The notes beneath the pieces were generated by a model. That model had not been told where the DNA came from and made no database searches. It was given only the letters and a program-made list of their open reading frames with translations. From assembly GCF_000725625.1 (NCBI RefSeq), contig NZ_JOHS01000054.1, positions 1-42,804 on the forward strand: DNA of 42,804 nucleotides, written 5' to 3'. The position numbers were made by a program, and so were the translations under genes. Source of the DNA: Streptomyces sp. NRRL F-6676. Its GTDB lineage: Bacteria; Actinomycetota; Actinomycetes; Streptomycetales; Streptomycetaceae. Below, piece by piece: positions 24,612 to 32,946 of this stretch; the first letter of the stretch is position 1; each line of letters opens with the position of its first letter.

Positions 24612-24698
24612 CAACCTAAGTTATCTCCACTTGGAGACGTCTTATAACCACCCTCCCATGAACTGCCCCGAGATGGCGAGAAGTTGTAGGGTTTGGCC

Positions 24699-25643
24699 GT
24701 GAAGCCGGGACACGCTCCGGAACGACCCGAACACGCACCGGGCCCCGCCCCCGTCAACGGGCGCGGGACGCCCCCGGAACCGCGCCGCCCCGCGCGCGAG
24801 GTGGCCGACGTGCTGCGCGCCCGGATCGTCTCCGGGCAGCTGCGGCCGGGCGCGCGCATGCCGACACAGGCGGTCCTGGCCGAGGAGTTCGGGGTGGAGC
24901 GCGGCACGGTGCGGCAGGCGCTGCGCGTATTGCAGTCCGAGGGCCTGCTCGCGGGCGTCTCCAAGGGCAGCCCGGCGACCGTCGCGCCGGATGCCGGGCT
25001 GCGCGCGCCGGGCGGTCCGGGCGCCGAGCCCCGGCCCACCACGGTCGCCCTGGCCCCGCGCATTTCGGCCGCGTTCGCCGCGCCCCACGTGGAGATCGAC
25101 GCCCTGTGTCTGACGTCGATCTCGCTGACCCTGGCCATGGGGGAGCCGTTGCGGCAGATTCACGCGGGGCGCATCAAACCGGCCAAGGTCGACGTGCGGG
25201 TGCTGCTGCCGCGCCGGGACATCGCGCTCGCCTTCCCGACGCCGGTGGCCGGCGCCGGCGACGAGGTGCACCGCCGCTGGCTCGCCCAGCGCAACGCGCA
25301 GAGCCAGGTGCTCCGGCACAATCTGCTGGCCCTGCGCGGCACCCACGGCATCGACGTGCACGTCACCTTCCGGGCGCTGCCGTTCACCCCGCCGGTGAAG
25401 CTGTATCTGCTCAACGGCACGGAGGCGCTGTTCGCGTACTACACGGTGACGCGCCGCGAGGCCGAGATCGACGACGAGGCGCGGGAGATGTACGACGCGG
25501 AGGGCACGCAGGTCGTGCTGTTCCCGTTCGCCCAGGGCGACGGGCCGCGGGACACGACCTTCGTCGAGCAGTCCCGCCTGTGGTTCGACGCGCTGTGGGA
25601 GACGATCAGCTCGGACCTGGACCTCACAGCGTCGGCCCGGTGA
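24699..25643 (+). CDS. devE: DevE-like GntR-family regulator (paralogue of DevA)
   Basis: A 314-aa GntR regulator: winged helix at about 30-100 (VADVLRARIVSGQLRPGARMPTQ, VERGTVRQALRVLQSEGLL), then a DevA-type C-terminal domain (DVHVTFRALPFTPPVKLYLLNG, LWFDALWETISSDL). It aligns through its whole length with the gene at 25997. GTG 24699 is leaderless (TAGGGT at 24687-24692, 6 nt away). In S. coelicolor the devA/devE duplication controls aerial development and, as I recall, devE is the first of the pair. The N-terminal 25 residues are a Pro/His-rich extension absent from devA. Confidence 0.82.
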   Translation: MKPGHAPERPEHAPGPAPVNGRGTPPEPRRPAREVADVLRARIVSGQLRPGARMPTQAVLAEEFGVERGTVRQALRVLQSEGLLAGVSKGSPATVAPDAGLRAPGGPGAEPRPTTVALAPRISAAFAAPHVEIDALCLTSISLTLAMGEPLRQIHAGRIKPAKVDVRVLLPRRDIALAFPTPVAGAGDEVHRRWLAQRNAQSQVLRHNLLALRGTHGIDVHVTFRALPFTPPVKLYLLNGTEALFAYYTVTRREAEIDDEAREMYDAEGTQVVLFPFAQGDGPRDTTFVEQSRLWFDALWETISSDLDLTASAR

Positions 25644-25812
25644 TCAGCAGTGCGAGGACGACCACGCCGAGCGAACTGCACGTGGCGTTCCTGGCCTTGA
25701 TCCCGATGGTGAGCAGCACCAGCCCGACGAGGCCCATCGGTCCGTACCGCCACTGCAAGAACTGTTCGAGGCCGGCTGTGAACACGGTGCTCAGGAGGAT
25801 CTGGACGGGCAT
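25624..25812 (-). CDS. 62-aa two-helix membrane protein between devE and devA
   Basis: ATG 25812 has AAGGGGG about 8 nt upstream. The product has two hydrophobic segments (PMGLVGLVLLTIGI and SSLGVVVLALLITG), preceded by an amphipathic N-terminus. Its 3' end overlaps the convergent devE gene by 20 nt. A small membrane protein gene lies at this position between the two dev regulators in S. coelicolor as far as I recall. Function unknown. Confidence 0.75.
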   Translation of the reverse strand: MPVQILLSTVFTAGLEQFLQWRYGPMGLVGLVLLTIGIKARNATCSSLGVVVLALLITGPTL

Positions 25813-25891
25813 GGTGGCACCCCCTTCAGGGCGGACGGGGCGGCGCGGGTGCCGGCGAGGCCGGGAGGAACCAGGCCTTCCGCCAACTCAA

Positions 25892-25912
25892 CCAAGTTGG
25901 TTGCCAACTTGG
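25892..25912. promoter_or_regulatory. Perfect 9-bp-arm palindrome upstream of devA
   Basis: CCAAGTTGG-TTG-CCAACTTGG, flanked by further half-sites CCAACT (25882-25887) and CAGTTGG (25926-25932). It lies about 75 nt before the probable devA transcription start. DevA autoregulation is established in S. coelicolor, so this is the best operator candidate. Confidence 0.65.
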
Positions 25913-25996
25913 TTGTAGATATTCCCAGTTGGTCGCTACTTCAAAACAAGTCGCAAACAACTCGTCCGAGATGGAGGAAAGTTGTAACGTTTGGTC

Positions 25997-26863
25997 GTGC
26001 CCCAGCAAAGAGCCGAGCGAGCCGAGAAGCGCTCGCCCCAGGAAATCGCCGACGCGTTGCGGGAGCGCATCCGCGCCGGTGAGCTCAAGGCGGGCGACCG
26101 GCTGCCCACCCAGGCCGAGCTGGCCGGTGAGTTCGAGGTGGAGCGCGGCACCGTCCGCCAGGCCCTGCGCGTGCTCCAGGACGACGGCCTGCTGAGCAAC
26201 GTCAGCAAGGGCAGCCCGCCGCGCATAGCCGAGGCCGCGCCGGTCCGGGACGAGCCCCGGCCGACCATGGTGGCCCTGGCCCCGCGCCTGGTGGAGGCGT
26301 TCTCCTCGCCGCACGTCCGGGTGGACGCGGCCTGTCTGACCGCCGAGACGCTGATGGTGGCGCTCGGCGAACCGGTCCGCATGATCCACGAGGGCCGGCT
26401 CCGCCCCCGCTCCATCGACGTGCGCATCCTGCTGCCGTCCCGGAAGATCGACCTGGCGTTCCCGGTCCCGGTCGACGGCCGCGGCGAGGACGACGCCGTC
26501 CACCGGCGCTGGCTGATCCAGCGCAACTCCCAGGGCCACGTCCTCCAGCACAACCTGCTGTCCCTGCGCGCCACGCACGGCATCGACGTCCAGGTCACCT
26601 TCCGCGCCCTGCCGTTCACCCCGCCGATGAAGCTGTACCTGCTCAACGGCGGGGAGGCCCTGATCGCGTACTACATGCTGACCCGCCGCGAGGAGGAGAT
26701 GGAGAGCGGCACCCTGGAGATGTACGACGCCCTGGGCTCCCAGTCCCTCCTCTTCTCCTTCGAGAAACGCAGCGGCCACCGGGACTCGGCCTTCGTCGAC
26801 CAGTCGCAGAAGTGGTTCGACGCCCTCTGGGAAACCATCACGTCGGACCTGACACTCTCCTAG
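25997..26863 (+). CDS. devA: DevA, GntR-family developmental regulator
   Basis: A 288-aa protein with a winged helix (EIADALRERIRAGELKAGDR, VERGTVRQALRVLQDDGLL) and the DevA-type effector domain (DVQVTFRALPFTPPMKLYLLNG, KWFDALWETITSDLTLS). GTG 25997 is leaderless: TAACGT at 25985-25990 with a 6-nt gap. The 30 nt before the start closely match those before devE (AAGTTGTA..GTTTGG.CGTG), so promoter and gene were duplicated together. devB follows with a 1-nt overlap. DevA is needed for normal aerial hyphae and spores in S. coelicolor. Confidence 0.85.
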   Translation: MPQQRAERAEKRSPQEIADALRERIRAGELKAGDRLPTQAELAGEFEVERGTVRQALRVLQDDGLLSNVSKGSPPRIAEAAPVRDEPRPTMVALAPRLVEAFSSPHVRVDAACLTAETLMVALGEPVRMIHEGRLRPRSIDVRILLPSRKIDLAFPVPVDGRGEDDAVHRRWLIQRNSQGHVLQHNLLSLRATHGIDVQVTFRALPFTPPMKLYLLNGGEALIAYYMLTRREEEMESGTLEMYDALGSQSLLFSFEKRSGHRDSAFVDQSQKWFDALWETITSDLTLS

Positions 26864-27597
26864 TGACTCCTGAAACGACGCAGACTGATCCGGTGACAGC
26901 AGAGACCGAGAACGTCCGAGAACTCGTCACCCGTGCCCGTTTCGTGCTGTGGGACTTCGACGGGCCGATCTGCCGGCTCTTCGCGGGGCACCCGGCGGAG
27001 CAGGTGGCCCGGGAGATGCGCGGCTGGCTGGAGGGCCAGGGCCTGCTCCACCTGCTGACCGAGGAGGAACGGCGGGACGACGACCCGCATGTGATCCTCC
27101 GGGCCGCCGACGAACGCCACCCCGGCAGCGACCTCGTCACGGCGCTGGAGGAGCTGCTGACCCACCACGAGCTCCTCGCCGTCCCCCGGGCGCGGCCGAC
27201 ACCGTACGCGGACCCGGTGATACGCACCTGGACCGCGGTGGGCGCACGGCTCGCGGTCACCACGAACAACTCCGCGCGCACGGCCACGGCCTACCTCCGC
27301 GGCCGCGGCCTCCTCGGCTGCTTCGCCCCCCACATCTACGGCCGCACGGACGAACTCCACCAGCTCAAGCCGGACCCGCACCACCTCAACCGCGCCCTCG
27401 GCGCCCTCGGCGCGGCCCCCGAGGACGCCCTGATGATCGGCGACAGCCCCTCCGACGCCCAGGCCGCCGCCCACGCGGGCGTCCCCTTCCTGGGCTACGC
27501 CCGCAACGACGAGAAGGACAAGGCCCTGCGCGCCACGGACGCCACCACGGTCGTCGCCTCCCTGGAACAGGTACTGGCCGTCCTGCGGTCACTGTGA
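26863..27597 (+). CDS. devB: DevB, HAD-superfamily hydrolase
   Basis: A 244-aa HAD phosphatase: motif I VLWDFDGPICRL, motif II TTNNSART, motif III Lys in LKPDPHHL and motif IV MIGDSPSDAQAA. The first motif-I Asp is the nucleophile. GTG 26863 overlaps the devA TAG by one base (TAGTG), giving translational coupling; GTG 26893 is an alternative. In S. coelicolor devB is co-transcribed with devA and encodes a putative phosphatase. The substrate is unknown. Confidence 0.85.
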   Translation: MTPETTQTDPVTAETENVRELVTRARFVLWDFDGPICRLFAGHPAEQVAREMRGWLEGQGLLHLLTEEERRDDDPHVILRAADERHPGSDLVTALEELLTHHELLAVPRARPTPYADPVIRTWTAVGARLAVTTNNSARTATAYLRGRGLLGCFAPHIYGRTDELHQLKPDPHHLNRALGALGAAPEDALMIGDSPSDAQAAAHAGVPFLGYARNDEKDKALRATDATTVVASLEQVLAVLRSL

Positions 27598-27648
27598 GGG
27601 GCGGCCGTCCTCGGGCCGTCCGCACGTGTGCTCGCCCCGTCACCCTCT

Positions 27649-27665
27649 TGGCACGTCAGGTGCCA
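27649..27665. promoter_or_regulatory. Inverted repeat upstream of the APH-fold kinase gene
   Basis: TGGCAC-GTCAG-GTGCCA lies 100 nt before the start at 27765 in a 167-nt gap that otherwise holds no gene. It overlaps a TTGGCA -35-like element (27648-27653). Confidence 0.45.
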
Positions 27666-27764
27666 CCTGGGCAACCGGATCTGGCAGCATGCTCGTTCAC
27701 GGGGGAGTACCGTGCTTCACTTCCACACCACTGGTGTGCACTCAGCCCGAGGAAATGACGAACC

Positions 27765-28865
27765 ATGTCATCCGAACGTGACTCCTCTCCCGCGCGGGTC
27801 CGCGCCGCTGAGATGAGCGGCGACCCGAACGCGGTCGAGGGGCCGCTGGAGGGCTACCACCACGAGACGTATGTGATCCCGCTGCCCGAGGCGGTGTCCG
27901 GCGGGGACGCGGGGCGCGGCAAGTGCCGGTCGCCGCGGGAGAACCTGCTCTGGTTCGACCGCCGTTGCTTCGTGTCCGAGGAGCGGCTGCTGCTCGCGCT
28001 GCGCGAGCGGGTGGACGGGGCCGCGATCCCCCGCGTCTACGCGGTCTCGGACGAGACGTTTCTCCAGGAGTTCATCGAGGGCCGGACGCTCGGTGACCTG
28101 CACCCGTCCGGCGAGCAGGTTCCCGACGCGCTCGTCGACCAGGTCTTCGCACTGTTCGAGCAGCTGGCGGACATCTCCCCCGACGACCTGTCCGTGGAGC
28201 GGAGGTGCACCCCGGAGGACCGCTCCGACGACCACGACTGCGCGGGCTTCCTGGAGCGGCTCGTCCTCTTCGCCGAGGAGCGCGTCTACCGGTACAACCG
28301 CCGGCGCCTCGGCACCCTCTTCGCGGACCTCGGCCTGAGCGACGGCTGCTTCACCGCGCTGCGGGAACGCGTCGCCGGGCTGCGGCCGCGCCGCTTCTGT
28401 CTGCTCCACGCCGACCTGCACCGCGAGAACTTCGTCGTGGACGCGGGCGGCGGCCTGTGGACCATCGACTGGGAGCTGGCGATGTTCGGCGACCCCCTCT
28501 ACGACCTCGCCACCCACCTCTACCTGATGCGCTACCCGCGCTGGCAGCACCGGCTCGTCGCCAAGCGGTGGGCCCAGGTCATGGAGGAGCGCTGGGCCGG
28601 AACCGCCTGGGAGGGCGGCACCAAGGGCTGGGAGGAGGACCTGGAGAAGCTGCTCGACTTCAAGCGGGCCCAGTCCGTGTTCACGGACGTCGTCCGGGCC
28701 ACCGAGTTCCTCACCGGCGGCTCCGGCCACGACGACGGCATCCTCGTCCGCGAGGCCCACCGCGTGCACGCCGTCCTCACCGCCGCCGAACGCCCCCTCC
28801 GCCTTTCCGCCGTACCTTCCCCGGAACGCATCGCCACAGCCCTGGACCGGGCGACCCGCGGGTGA
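27765..28865 (+). CDS. Aminoglycoside-phosphotransferase-fold kinase
   Basis: A 366-aa APH/choline-kinase-fold protein: the catalytic loop LLHADLHRENFVV (Asp217) and the metal site IDWELAMFGDPLYDLA (Asp235). The N-lobe has RENLLWFDRRCF and the hinge LQEFIEGRTLGDL. The real substrate is uncertain; many Streptomyces proteins of this class are not resistance enzymes. ATG 27765 has GAGGA about 11 nt upstream. An inverted repeat upstream suggests regulation. Confidence 0.82.
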   Translation: MSSERDSSPARVRAAEMSGDPNAVEGPLEGYHHETYVIPLPEAVSGGDAGRGKCRSPRENLLWFDRRCFVSEERLLLALRERVDGAAIPRVYAVSDETFLQEFIEGRTLGDLHPSGEQVPDALVDQVFALFEQLADISPDDLSVERRCTPEDRSDDHDCAGFLERLVLFAEERVYRYNRRRLGTLFADLGLSDGCFTALRERVAGLRPRRFCLLHADLHRENFVVDAGGGLWTIDWELAMFGDPLYDLATHLYLMRYPRWQHRLVAKRWAQVMEERWAGTAWEGGTKGWEEDLEKLLDFKRAQSVFTDVVRATEFLTGGSGHDDGILVREAHRVHAVLTAAERPLRLSAVPSPERIATALDRATRG

Positions 28866-28893
28866 GGTGCGCTCGCTGCGTAGGGTCGGCGGT

Positions 28894-29562
28894 ATGAGGG
28901 AGAAGGTCACGGAGGGCGCGGACGGCGCGGACGGCGGGGACGGCGGTGCCTCGGGTGTCGTCGGGCTGCGGGAGCGGAAGCGGTTGCGGATGTACCGGGA
29001 GGTGTCCGAGACCGCGATCGCGCTGTTCCTGGAGAAGGGGTTCGACGCCGTGTCCGTCGCGGAGGTGGCCGCCGCGGCGGAGATCTCCAAGCCGACGCTG
29101 TTCCGGTACTTCCCCACCAAGGAGGACCTGGTCCTGCACCGGTTCGCCGACCACGAGACGGAGCCGGCCCGGGTCGTCGCCGCCCGCGGCGGAGGCACCT
29201 CGCCCATCGCCGCGCTGCGCGCCCGGTTCCTCGACGGCCTCGACCGCCGCGACCCCGTCACCGGGCTCAACGACGCCCCCGCCGTCCTCGACTTCCACCG
29301 CCTCCTCTACGGCACCCCCGCCCTCGCCGCCCGCCTCCACGGCTACCTCGAACGCTCCGAGACCGCGCTCGCCGAAGCGCTCGGCGGCGGACTGGACGCC
29401 CGGCTCGCCGCTGCCCAGATCATCGCCGTGCAGCGGGTCCTCGCGCTGGAGAACTGGCGGCGGATGGCGGCGGGGGAGCGGGCGGACGACGTCCACGGGG
29501 ACGCCGTCGCGGCGGCCGAGCGGGCGTTCGAACGGCTCGACGACTGTGTGCTACTCGGTTAA
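28894..29562 (+). CDS. TetR-family regulator
   Basis: A 222-aa regulator with an N-terminal TetR helix-turn-helix (ETAIALFLEKGFDAVSVAEV, ISKPTLFRYFPTKEDLVLHRF) and a helical ligand domain. ATG 28894 is leaderless (TAGGGT at 28881-28886, 7 nt away). The first 25 residues are an Asp/Gly-rich extension (EGADGADGGDGGASG). The gene ends 40 nt before the HelD-like gene. A palindrome in that gap is a likely target, so this regulator probably controls its neighbour. Confidence 0.88.
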   Translation: MREKVTEGADGADGGDGGASGVVGLRERKRLRMYREVSETAIALFLEKGFDAVSVAEVAAAAEISKPTLFRYFPTKEDLVLHRFADHETEPARVVAARGGGTSPIAALRARFLDGLDRRDPVTGLNDAPAVLDFHRLLYGTPALAARLHGYLERSETALAEALGGGLDARLAAAQIIAVQRVLALENWRRMAAGERADDVHGDAVAAAERAFERLDDCVLLG

Positions 29563-29579
29563 AAAAGTTACTCGGTAAC
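29551..29579 (+). promoter_or_regulatory. Candidate TetR operator over the HelD-like gene promoter
   Basis: GTTAC-TCG-GTAAC (29567-29579) is a perfect palindrome, and CTACTCGGTTAA (29551-29562) repeats its core 16 nt upstream. With the -10 TACGCT at 29591-29596, the palindrome covers the expected -35 (about 29568-29573). Binding would block transcription. Confidence 0.6.
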
Positions 29580-29602
29580 GAAATCTCGCGTACGCTGCGG
29601 GC

Positions 29603-31651
29603 ATGCCTTCCGCCGTGCCCCCACCCGCCCCCCTCCGCCACGAACGCGCCCACCACGACGCCTGCCGCGCCGCGCTCGCCGCGATGGTCGCCGGGGCCGA
29701 GGAGCAGGTCGTCGTCGGGGCGGACGTATCCGCCTCCGGCGCCGACGCCGAGGTGCTGGGCAGACAGCTCCGCGGGCAGGCCCGGGACCTGCGGGAACTC
29801 CCAAAGGGGCCGCTGTTCTTCGGGCGGCTCGACTTCGCCGACGACGCCCCGGAGCACGCCGGGCAGAGCTACCACATCGGCCGGCTCCGCATCTCCGAGC
29901 ACCCCGCCGCCCCACCCCTCGTCATCGACTGGCGCGCCCCCGTCTCGCGCGCCTTCTACCAGGCGAGCGCCGGCGACCCCCAGGGCGTCGCGGTCCGCCG
30001 CCGCTTTGGCTGGGCAGCCGGCAGCCGCGGTGACTCGGCCGATCTGACGGGGTTCGAGGACGAGCCCCTCGGCGGGCGGGACACACGGACGGCCGCGGCC
30101 CCCGGCCGCATCCTCACCGCCGAGATCGAGCGGCCCCGCCTCGGCCCGATGCGCGACATCGCCGCCACCATCCAGCCCGAGCAGGACGACCTCGTCCGCG
30201 CCGGCCTGTCCACCACCCTGTGCGTCCAGGGCGCCCCCGGCACCGGCAAGACCGCCGTCGGGCTGCACCGCGCCGCGTACCTCCTCTACACCCACCCCCA
30301 GCGCATCCGCCGCGGCGGACTGCTCGTCCTCGGGCCCAACCGCACCTTCCTCTCGTACATCGCCGAGGTGCTCCCGGCCCTCGGCGAGAGCGGCGTACGG
30401 CAGTCCACGCTCGCCGACGAGATCGCCCGGCACCCGGTCACCGCCGAGGACGACGCCCGTACCGCCGCCGTCAAGCACGACCCCCGGACGGCGGAGGTCC
30501 TGCGCCGGGCCCTGTACGCCCGGGTGGGCGCGGACGCCGCGACGGAGCTGACAGTGCCCGACGGCTCGTACCGCTGGCGCGTGAGCGGCGAGACCCTGCG
30601 GGGGATCGTGGCGGACGTACGCGCCGAGGAGCCGCCGTACGCGGTGGGGCGCGAGCGGGTGCGCACGCGGATCGCGCATCACGTGCGGGCGCGGGCCGAG
30701 CGGCGGTCCGGACCGCGCGGTGCCGCCTGGCTGCGGCGCGTCTCGCACTGCCGTCCGATGACCGCGTACATCGACCAGGTGTGGCCGCGGGTGCGCCCGG
30801 AGGAGGTGCTCGCGGACCTGCTCGGCGACGAGGCGGTGCTCGCGGCGGCGGCCGACGGGCTGCTGGACGCCGGCGAGCAGAAGGCGCTCCGATGGCCCCG
30901 GCCACCCCGTTCGTACCGCTCGGCACGCTGGTCGGCGGCCGACCTCGTCCTGCTCGACGAGCTGGCCGGGCTGATCGAGCACCCGGAGGGCTACGCCCAC
31001 GTCGTCGTCGACGAGGCGCAGGACCTCTCGCCGATGGAGTGCCGGGCGATCGCCCGGCGGGCCGTCTTCGGCTCGCTCACCGTCCTCGGCGACCTCGCCC
31101 AGGGCACCACCCCCTGGTCCGCGCGCGACTGGCCGGCCCTCCTCGCCCACCTGGACCGGCCCGACGCCGCCGTGATCCCGCTGACGACCGGCTTCCGCGT
31201 GCCGGAGGCCGTCGTCGGCCTGGCCAATCGGCTGCTGGACCGGCTCGGCGTGGACGTGCCGCGCGCCCGGTCACTGCGCCGGGACGGCGAGCTGACCGTC
31301 CGCCGGGTCGAGCGGGCCGAGGAGCTGGACGCCGCGGTCGTCGGGGCGGTCCGGGCGGCGCTCACGCACGAGGGGTCGATCGGGGTGATCACCGCCGAGC
31401 GGGACGCCGCGCGCGTCCGGGCCGTCCTCACCGCCGCCGGCATCGGGGCGGCGGGCCCGGAACAGCCGGCCGCCCCGGTCGTCGTCGTGCCGGCGGGCGC
31501 GGTCAAGGGCCTGGAGTACGACCACGTGGTCGCCGTCGAGCCGGCCGCGATCGCCGAGGCCGAGCCGCGCGGCCCGCACCGCCTCTACGTCGTCCTCACC
31601 CGCGCGGTCTCCCGCCTGGACGTGCTGCACAGCCGCCCCCTGCCCTGGTAG
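29603..31651 (+). CDS. UvrD/HelD-like ATPase (possible RNA polymerase-recycling factor, HelR-like)
   Basis: A 682-aa superfamily-1 motor: Walker A GAPGTGKT (210-217), Walker B HVVVDEAQDLS (about residue 470), and the later motifs TTGFRVPEAV and YVVLTRAVSRLDVL. The N-terminus has the HelD-like layout (LLYTHPQRIRRGGLLVLGPN after Walker A; IDWRAPVSRAFYQA before it) rather than a DNA-helicase one. HelD/HelR proteins strip stalled RNA polymerase and, in S. venezuelae, HelR protects against rifamycins. Start ATG 29603 is leaderless (TACGCT 6 nt away). I see no rifamycin-associated element upstream, so the trigger may differ. Confidence 0.85.
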   Translation: MPSAVPPPAPLRHERAHHDACRAALAAMVAGAEEQVVVGADVSASGADAEVLGRQLRGQARDLRELPKGPLFFGRLDFADDAPEHAGQSYHIGRLRISEHPAAPPLVIDWRAPVSRAFYQASAGDPQGVAVRRRFGWAAGSRGDSADLTGFEDEPLGGRDTRTAAAPGRILTAEIERPRLGPMRDIAATIQPEQDDLVRAGLSTTLCVQGAPGTGKTAVGLHRAAYLLYTHPQRIRRGGLLVLGPNRTFLSYIAEVLPALGESGVRQSTLADEIARHPVTAEDDARTAAVKHDPRTAEVLRRALYARVGADAATELTVPDGSYRWRVSGETLRGIVADVRAEEPPYAVGRERVRTRIAHHVRARAERRSGPRGAAWLRRVSHCRPMTAYIDQVWPRVRPEEVLADLLGDEAVLAAAADGLLDAGEQKALRWPRPPRSYRSARWSAADLVLLDELAGLIEHPEGYAHVVVDEAQDLSPMECRAIARRAVFGSLTVLGDLAQGTTPWSARDWPALLAHLDRPDAAVIPLTTGFRVPEAVVGLANRLLDRLGVDVPRARSLRRDGELTVRRVERAEELDAAVVGAVRAALTHEGSIGVITAERDAARVRAVLTAAGIGAAGPEQPAAPVVVVPAGAVKGLEYDHVVAVEPAAIAEAEPRGPHRLYVVLTRAVSRLDVLHSRPLPW

Positions 31652-32500
31652 GAGAGGACCCCGCCACCACCGGCCGAAGGCCACACACGCCGGCCCCCGG
31701 GCCGACGATCACCGAGACGACGCCGTACGTCAGCGGGTTGCGGAACAAGGGGGGCCGGTCGTCGGCGGCGGCGGCGCCGGGGATGAGGCCGCCGGTGATG
31801 CCGAGCGGGTTGATGTCGACCAGGATCGACGCCAGCGCCTCCGCGAGGACGGCCCCGACGGGTGGGGCGCCGTCGGCGACGACCGCGGGGACCAGCGGCA
31901 TCGTGGTCGCGAAGACGGCGATGGAGCCGGCCGCGAACGAGGTGCGACCGGTGATGCAGCAGAGCACCAGCAGGCTCTGCATCGGTGAGCCCCCCACCCG
32001 CAGCAGATCGCTGATCCGGGCCGAAGGCGCCCATCGCCCATGTCCCGCATCAGCCCCGACGTAGGTGAGCAGGCCCCCGATGAGCAGCACGATGTTCCAT
32101 GGGATGCGGGAGACGATCTCGCCCCGGTTCCAGCCGCAGGGCAAGCTGCTGGGCGACACCGCGGTGAGCCTCGGCTCCCCCGGCGGCCCGCGCCGCGTCG
32201 GCCGCCTCCGTCGACTGCGCGCCGGGACCGCCGGGCGTGGTGAGCGGGGGCGTGGCCGACGCGAGCCGCCCTCTCGACACCACGCCTGTGCGCGGCCCCA
32301 CCAGCAGGCGCCCCGTCGCAACGACGACCCCGGCCACCAGCCCGCCGGCGAAGAAGGTGACCGGCGCGGAGCGCCGCGAAGAGCGCGACGAGCACGAGGA
32401 CGGAGACGTCACCCCGGCCTCGTTCAGGAGCTTGGTCGGCTCGGCCAGGGCGTGACCGGCCACAGAAGCGGCCACCCCGGCCCTCGACTGTCCCGTCTTA
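31652..32500 (-). pseudogene. Degraded SLC13/MatC-type carboxylate permease
   Basis: Minus-strand translation gives recognisable permease pieces in different frames. One frame has IPWNIVLLIGGLLTYVG, then (after a frame change) LMRDMG, then back to SDLLRVGGSPMQSLLVLCCI, AVFATTMPLVPAVV and SILVDINPLGITGGLI. An upstream frame has FFAGGLVAGVVVATGRLLVG. No single frame spans the protein, no start codon is in place, and the C-terminus runs into unrelated sequence. Several indels are needed, so the gene is dead. It marks the left side of the accessory island. Confidence 0.75.
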
Positions 32501-32545
32501 GTTGAGGCGAACCATGACGAGGCGTTGACCGGCAGTGGTTCATCT

Positions 32546-32582
32546 TGAGTGAGACGCTGTTCGGTGCGTCGTCTCACTCAAC
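32546..32582 (-). terminator. Perfect 12-bp-arm hairpin at the end of the 122-aa gene
   Basis: TTGAGTGAGACG (32546-32557) pairs perfectly with CGTCTCACTCAA (32571-32582) around a 13-nt loop. The right arm contains the stop codon of the minus-strand gene at 32578. Most likely a terminator; it could also be a relic of a mobile-element end. Confidence 0.7.
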
Positions 32583-32946
32583 CTGAGGTCTGTGAGTCCT
32601 GCGCTGCTTCACGCTCGGCAGCGAACTCGTCGAGGAGCTCGAACAGGGCCTTGATCGCCTGCTGTTCGTCCTCAAGCGGAAGATTCCACAAGTCGTCCCA
32701 GCCGTTCGGGAGGGCGATGTGGAGGATTTGGCCCGGCCAGGCGTGGTTGCAGTCGCGTCCGCGACGGGCGACGAGCCAGTCGTGCCAGCCGGTGAGCCCG
32801 GGCCCACCGTGCCGGAGAGCATGCTGGTCATAACCAGTCAGGAACGCGGTCAGCATGTGGAAGGAGGGCTTGCCGGCGAACATGCCGGGACGTTGGCCGA
32901 CGCTGACGAAGTACTCGCGTTCCGTCATCTCCGAGAGGGGCTTCAT
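32578..32946 (-). CDS. 122-aa hypothetical protein of the accessory island
   Basis: The product begins MKPLSEMTEREYFVSVGQRP and has an aromatic-rich middle (GKPSFHMLTAFLTGYDQHAL, GWHDWLVARRGRDCNHAWPG) and an acidic helical C-terminus (EDEQQAIKALFELLDEFAAE). I recall similar uncharacterised proteins in Streptomyces but no defined family. Its size, acidity and setting resemble immunity-type proteins; this is an analogy only. It overlaps the 3' end of the upstream gene by 4 nt (32943-32946), so the two are coupled. Confidence 0.72.
   Translation of the reverse strand: MKPLSEMTEREYFVSVGQRPGMFAGKPSFHMLTAFLTGYDQHALRHGGPGLTGWHDWLVARRGRDCNHAWPGQILHIALPNGWDDLWNLPLEDEQQAIKALFELLDEFAAEREAAQDSQTSG

Larger units (their letters stand above)
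24350..24698. other. 349-nt gene-free stretch: three 30-bp repeats and a devE control region
   Basis: The left half carries three copies of CGGTTGTGGCTGTGCG spaced exactly 30 bp apart (24391, 24421, 24451). The middle has the terminator-like run GCTCCCGGCTCCCCTCCGG. The right half is AT-richer and holds half-sites CCAAGTTGG, AGTTGG-CGA-CCAACT (24597-24611) and CCACTTGG, then the leaderless promoter TAGGGT at 24687-24692. No gene is supported. Confidence 0.7.

Noticed and set aside
29563..29602. Rifamycin-associated element before the HelD/HelR-like gene
   Set aside because: The expected 19-bp inverted repeat is not present; the palindrome there is a different sequence.
32546..32582. Terminal inverted repeat of an insertion sequence
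   Set aside because: No transposase, no second copy and no target duplication; the hairpin sits exactly at a stop codon and is better explained as a terminator.
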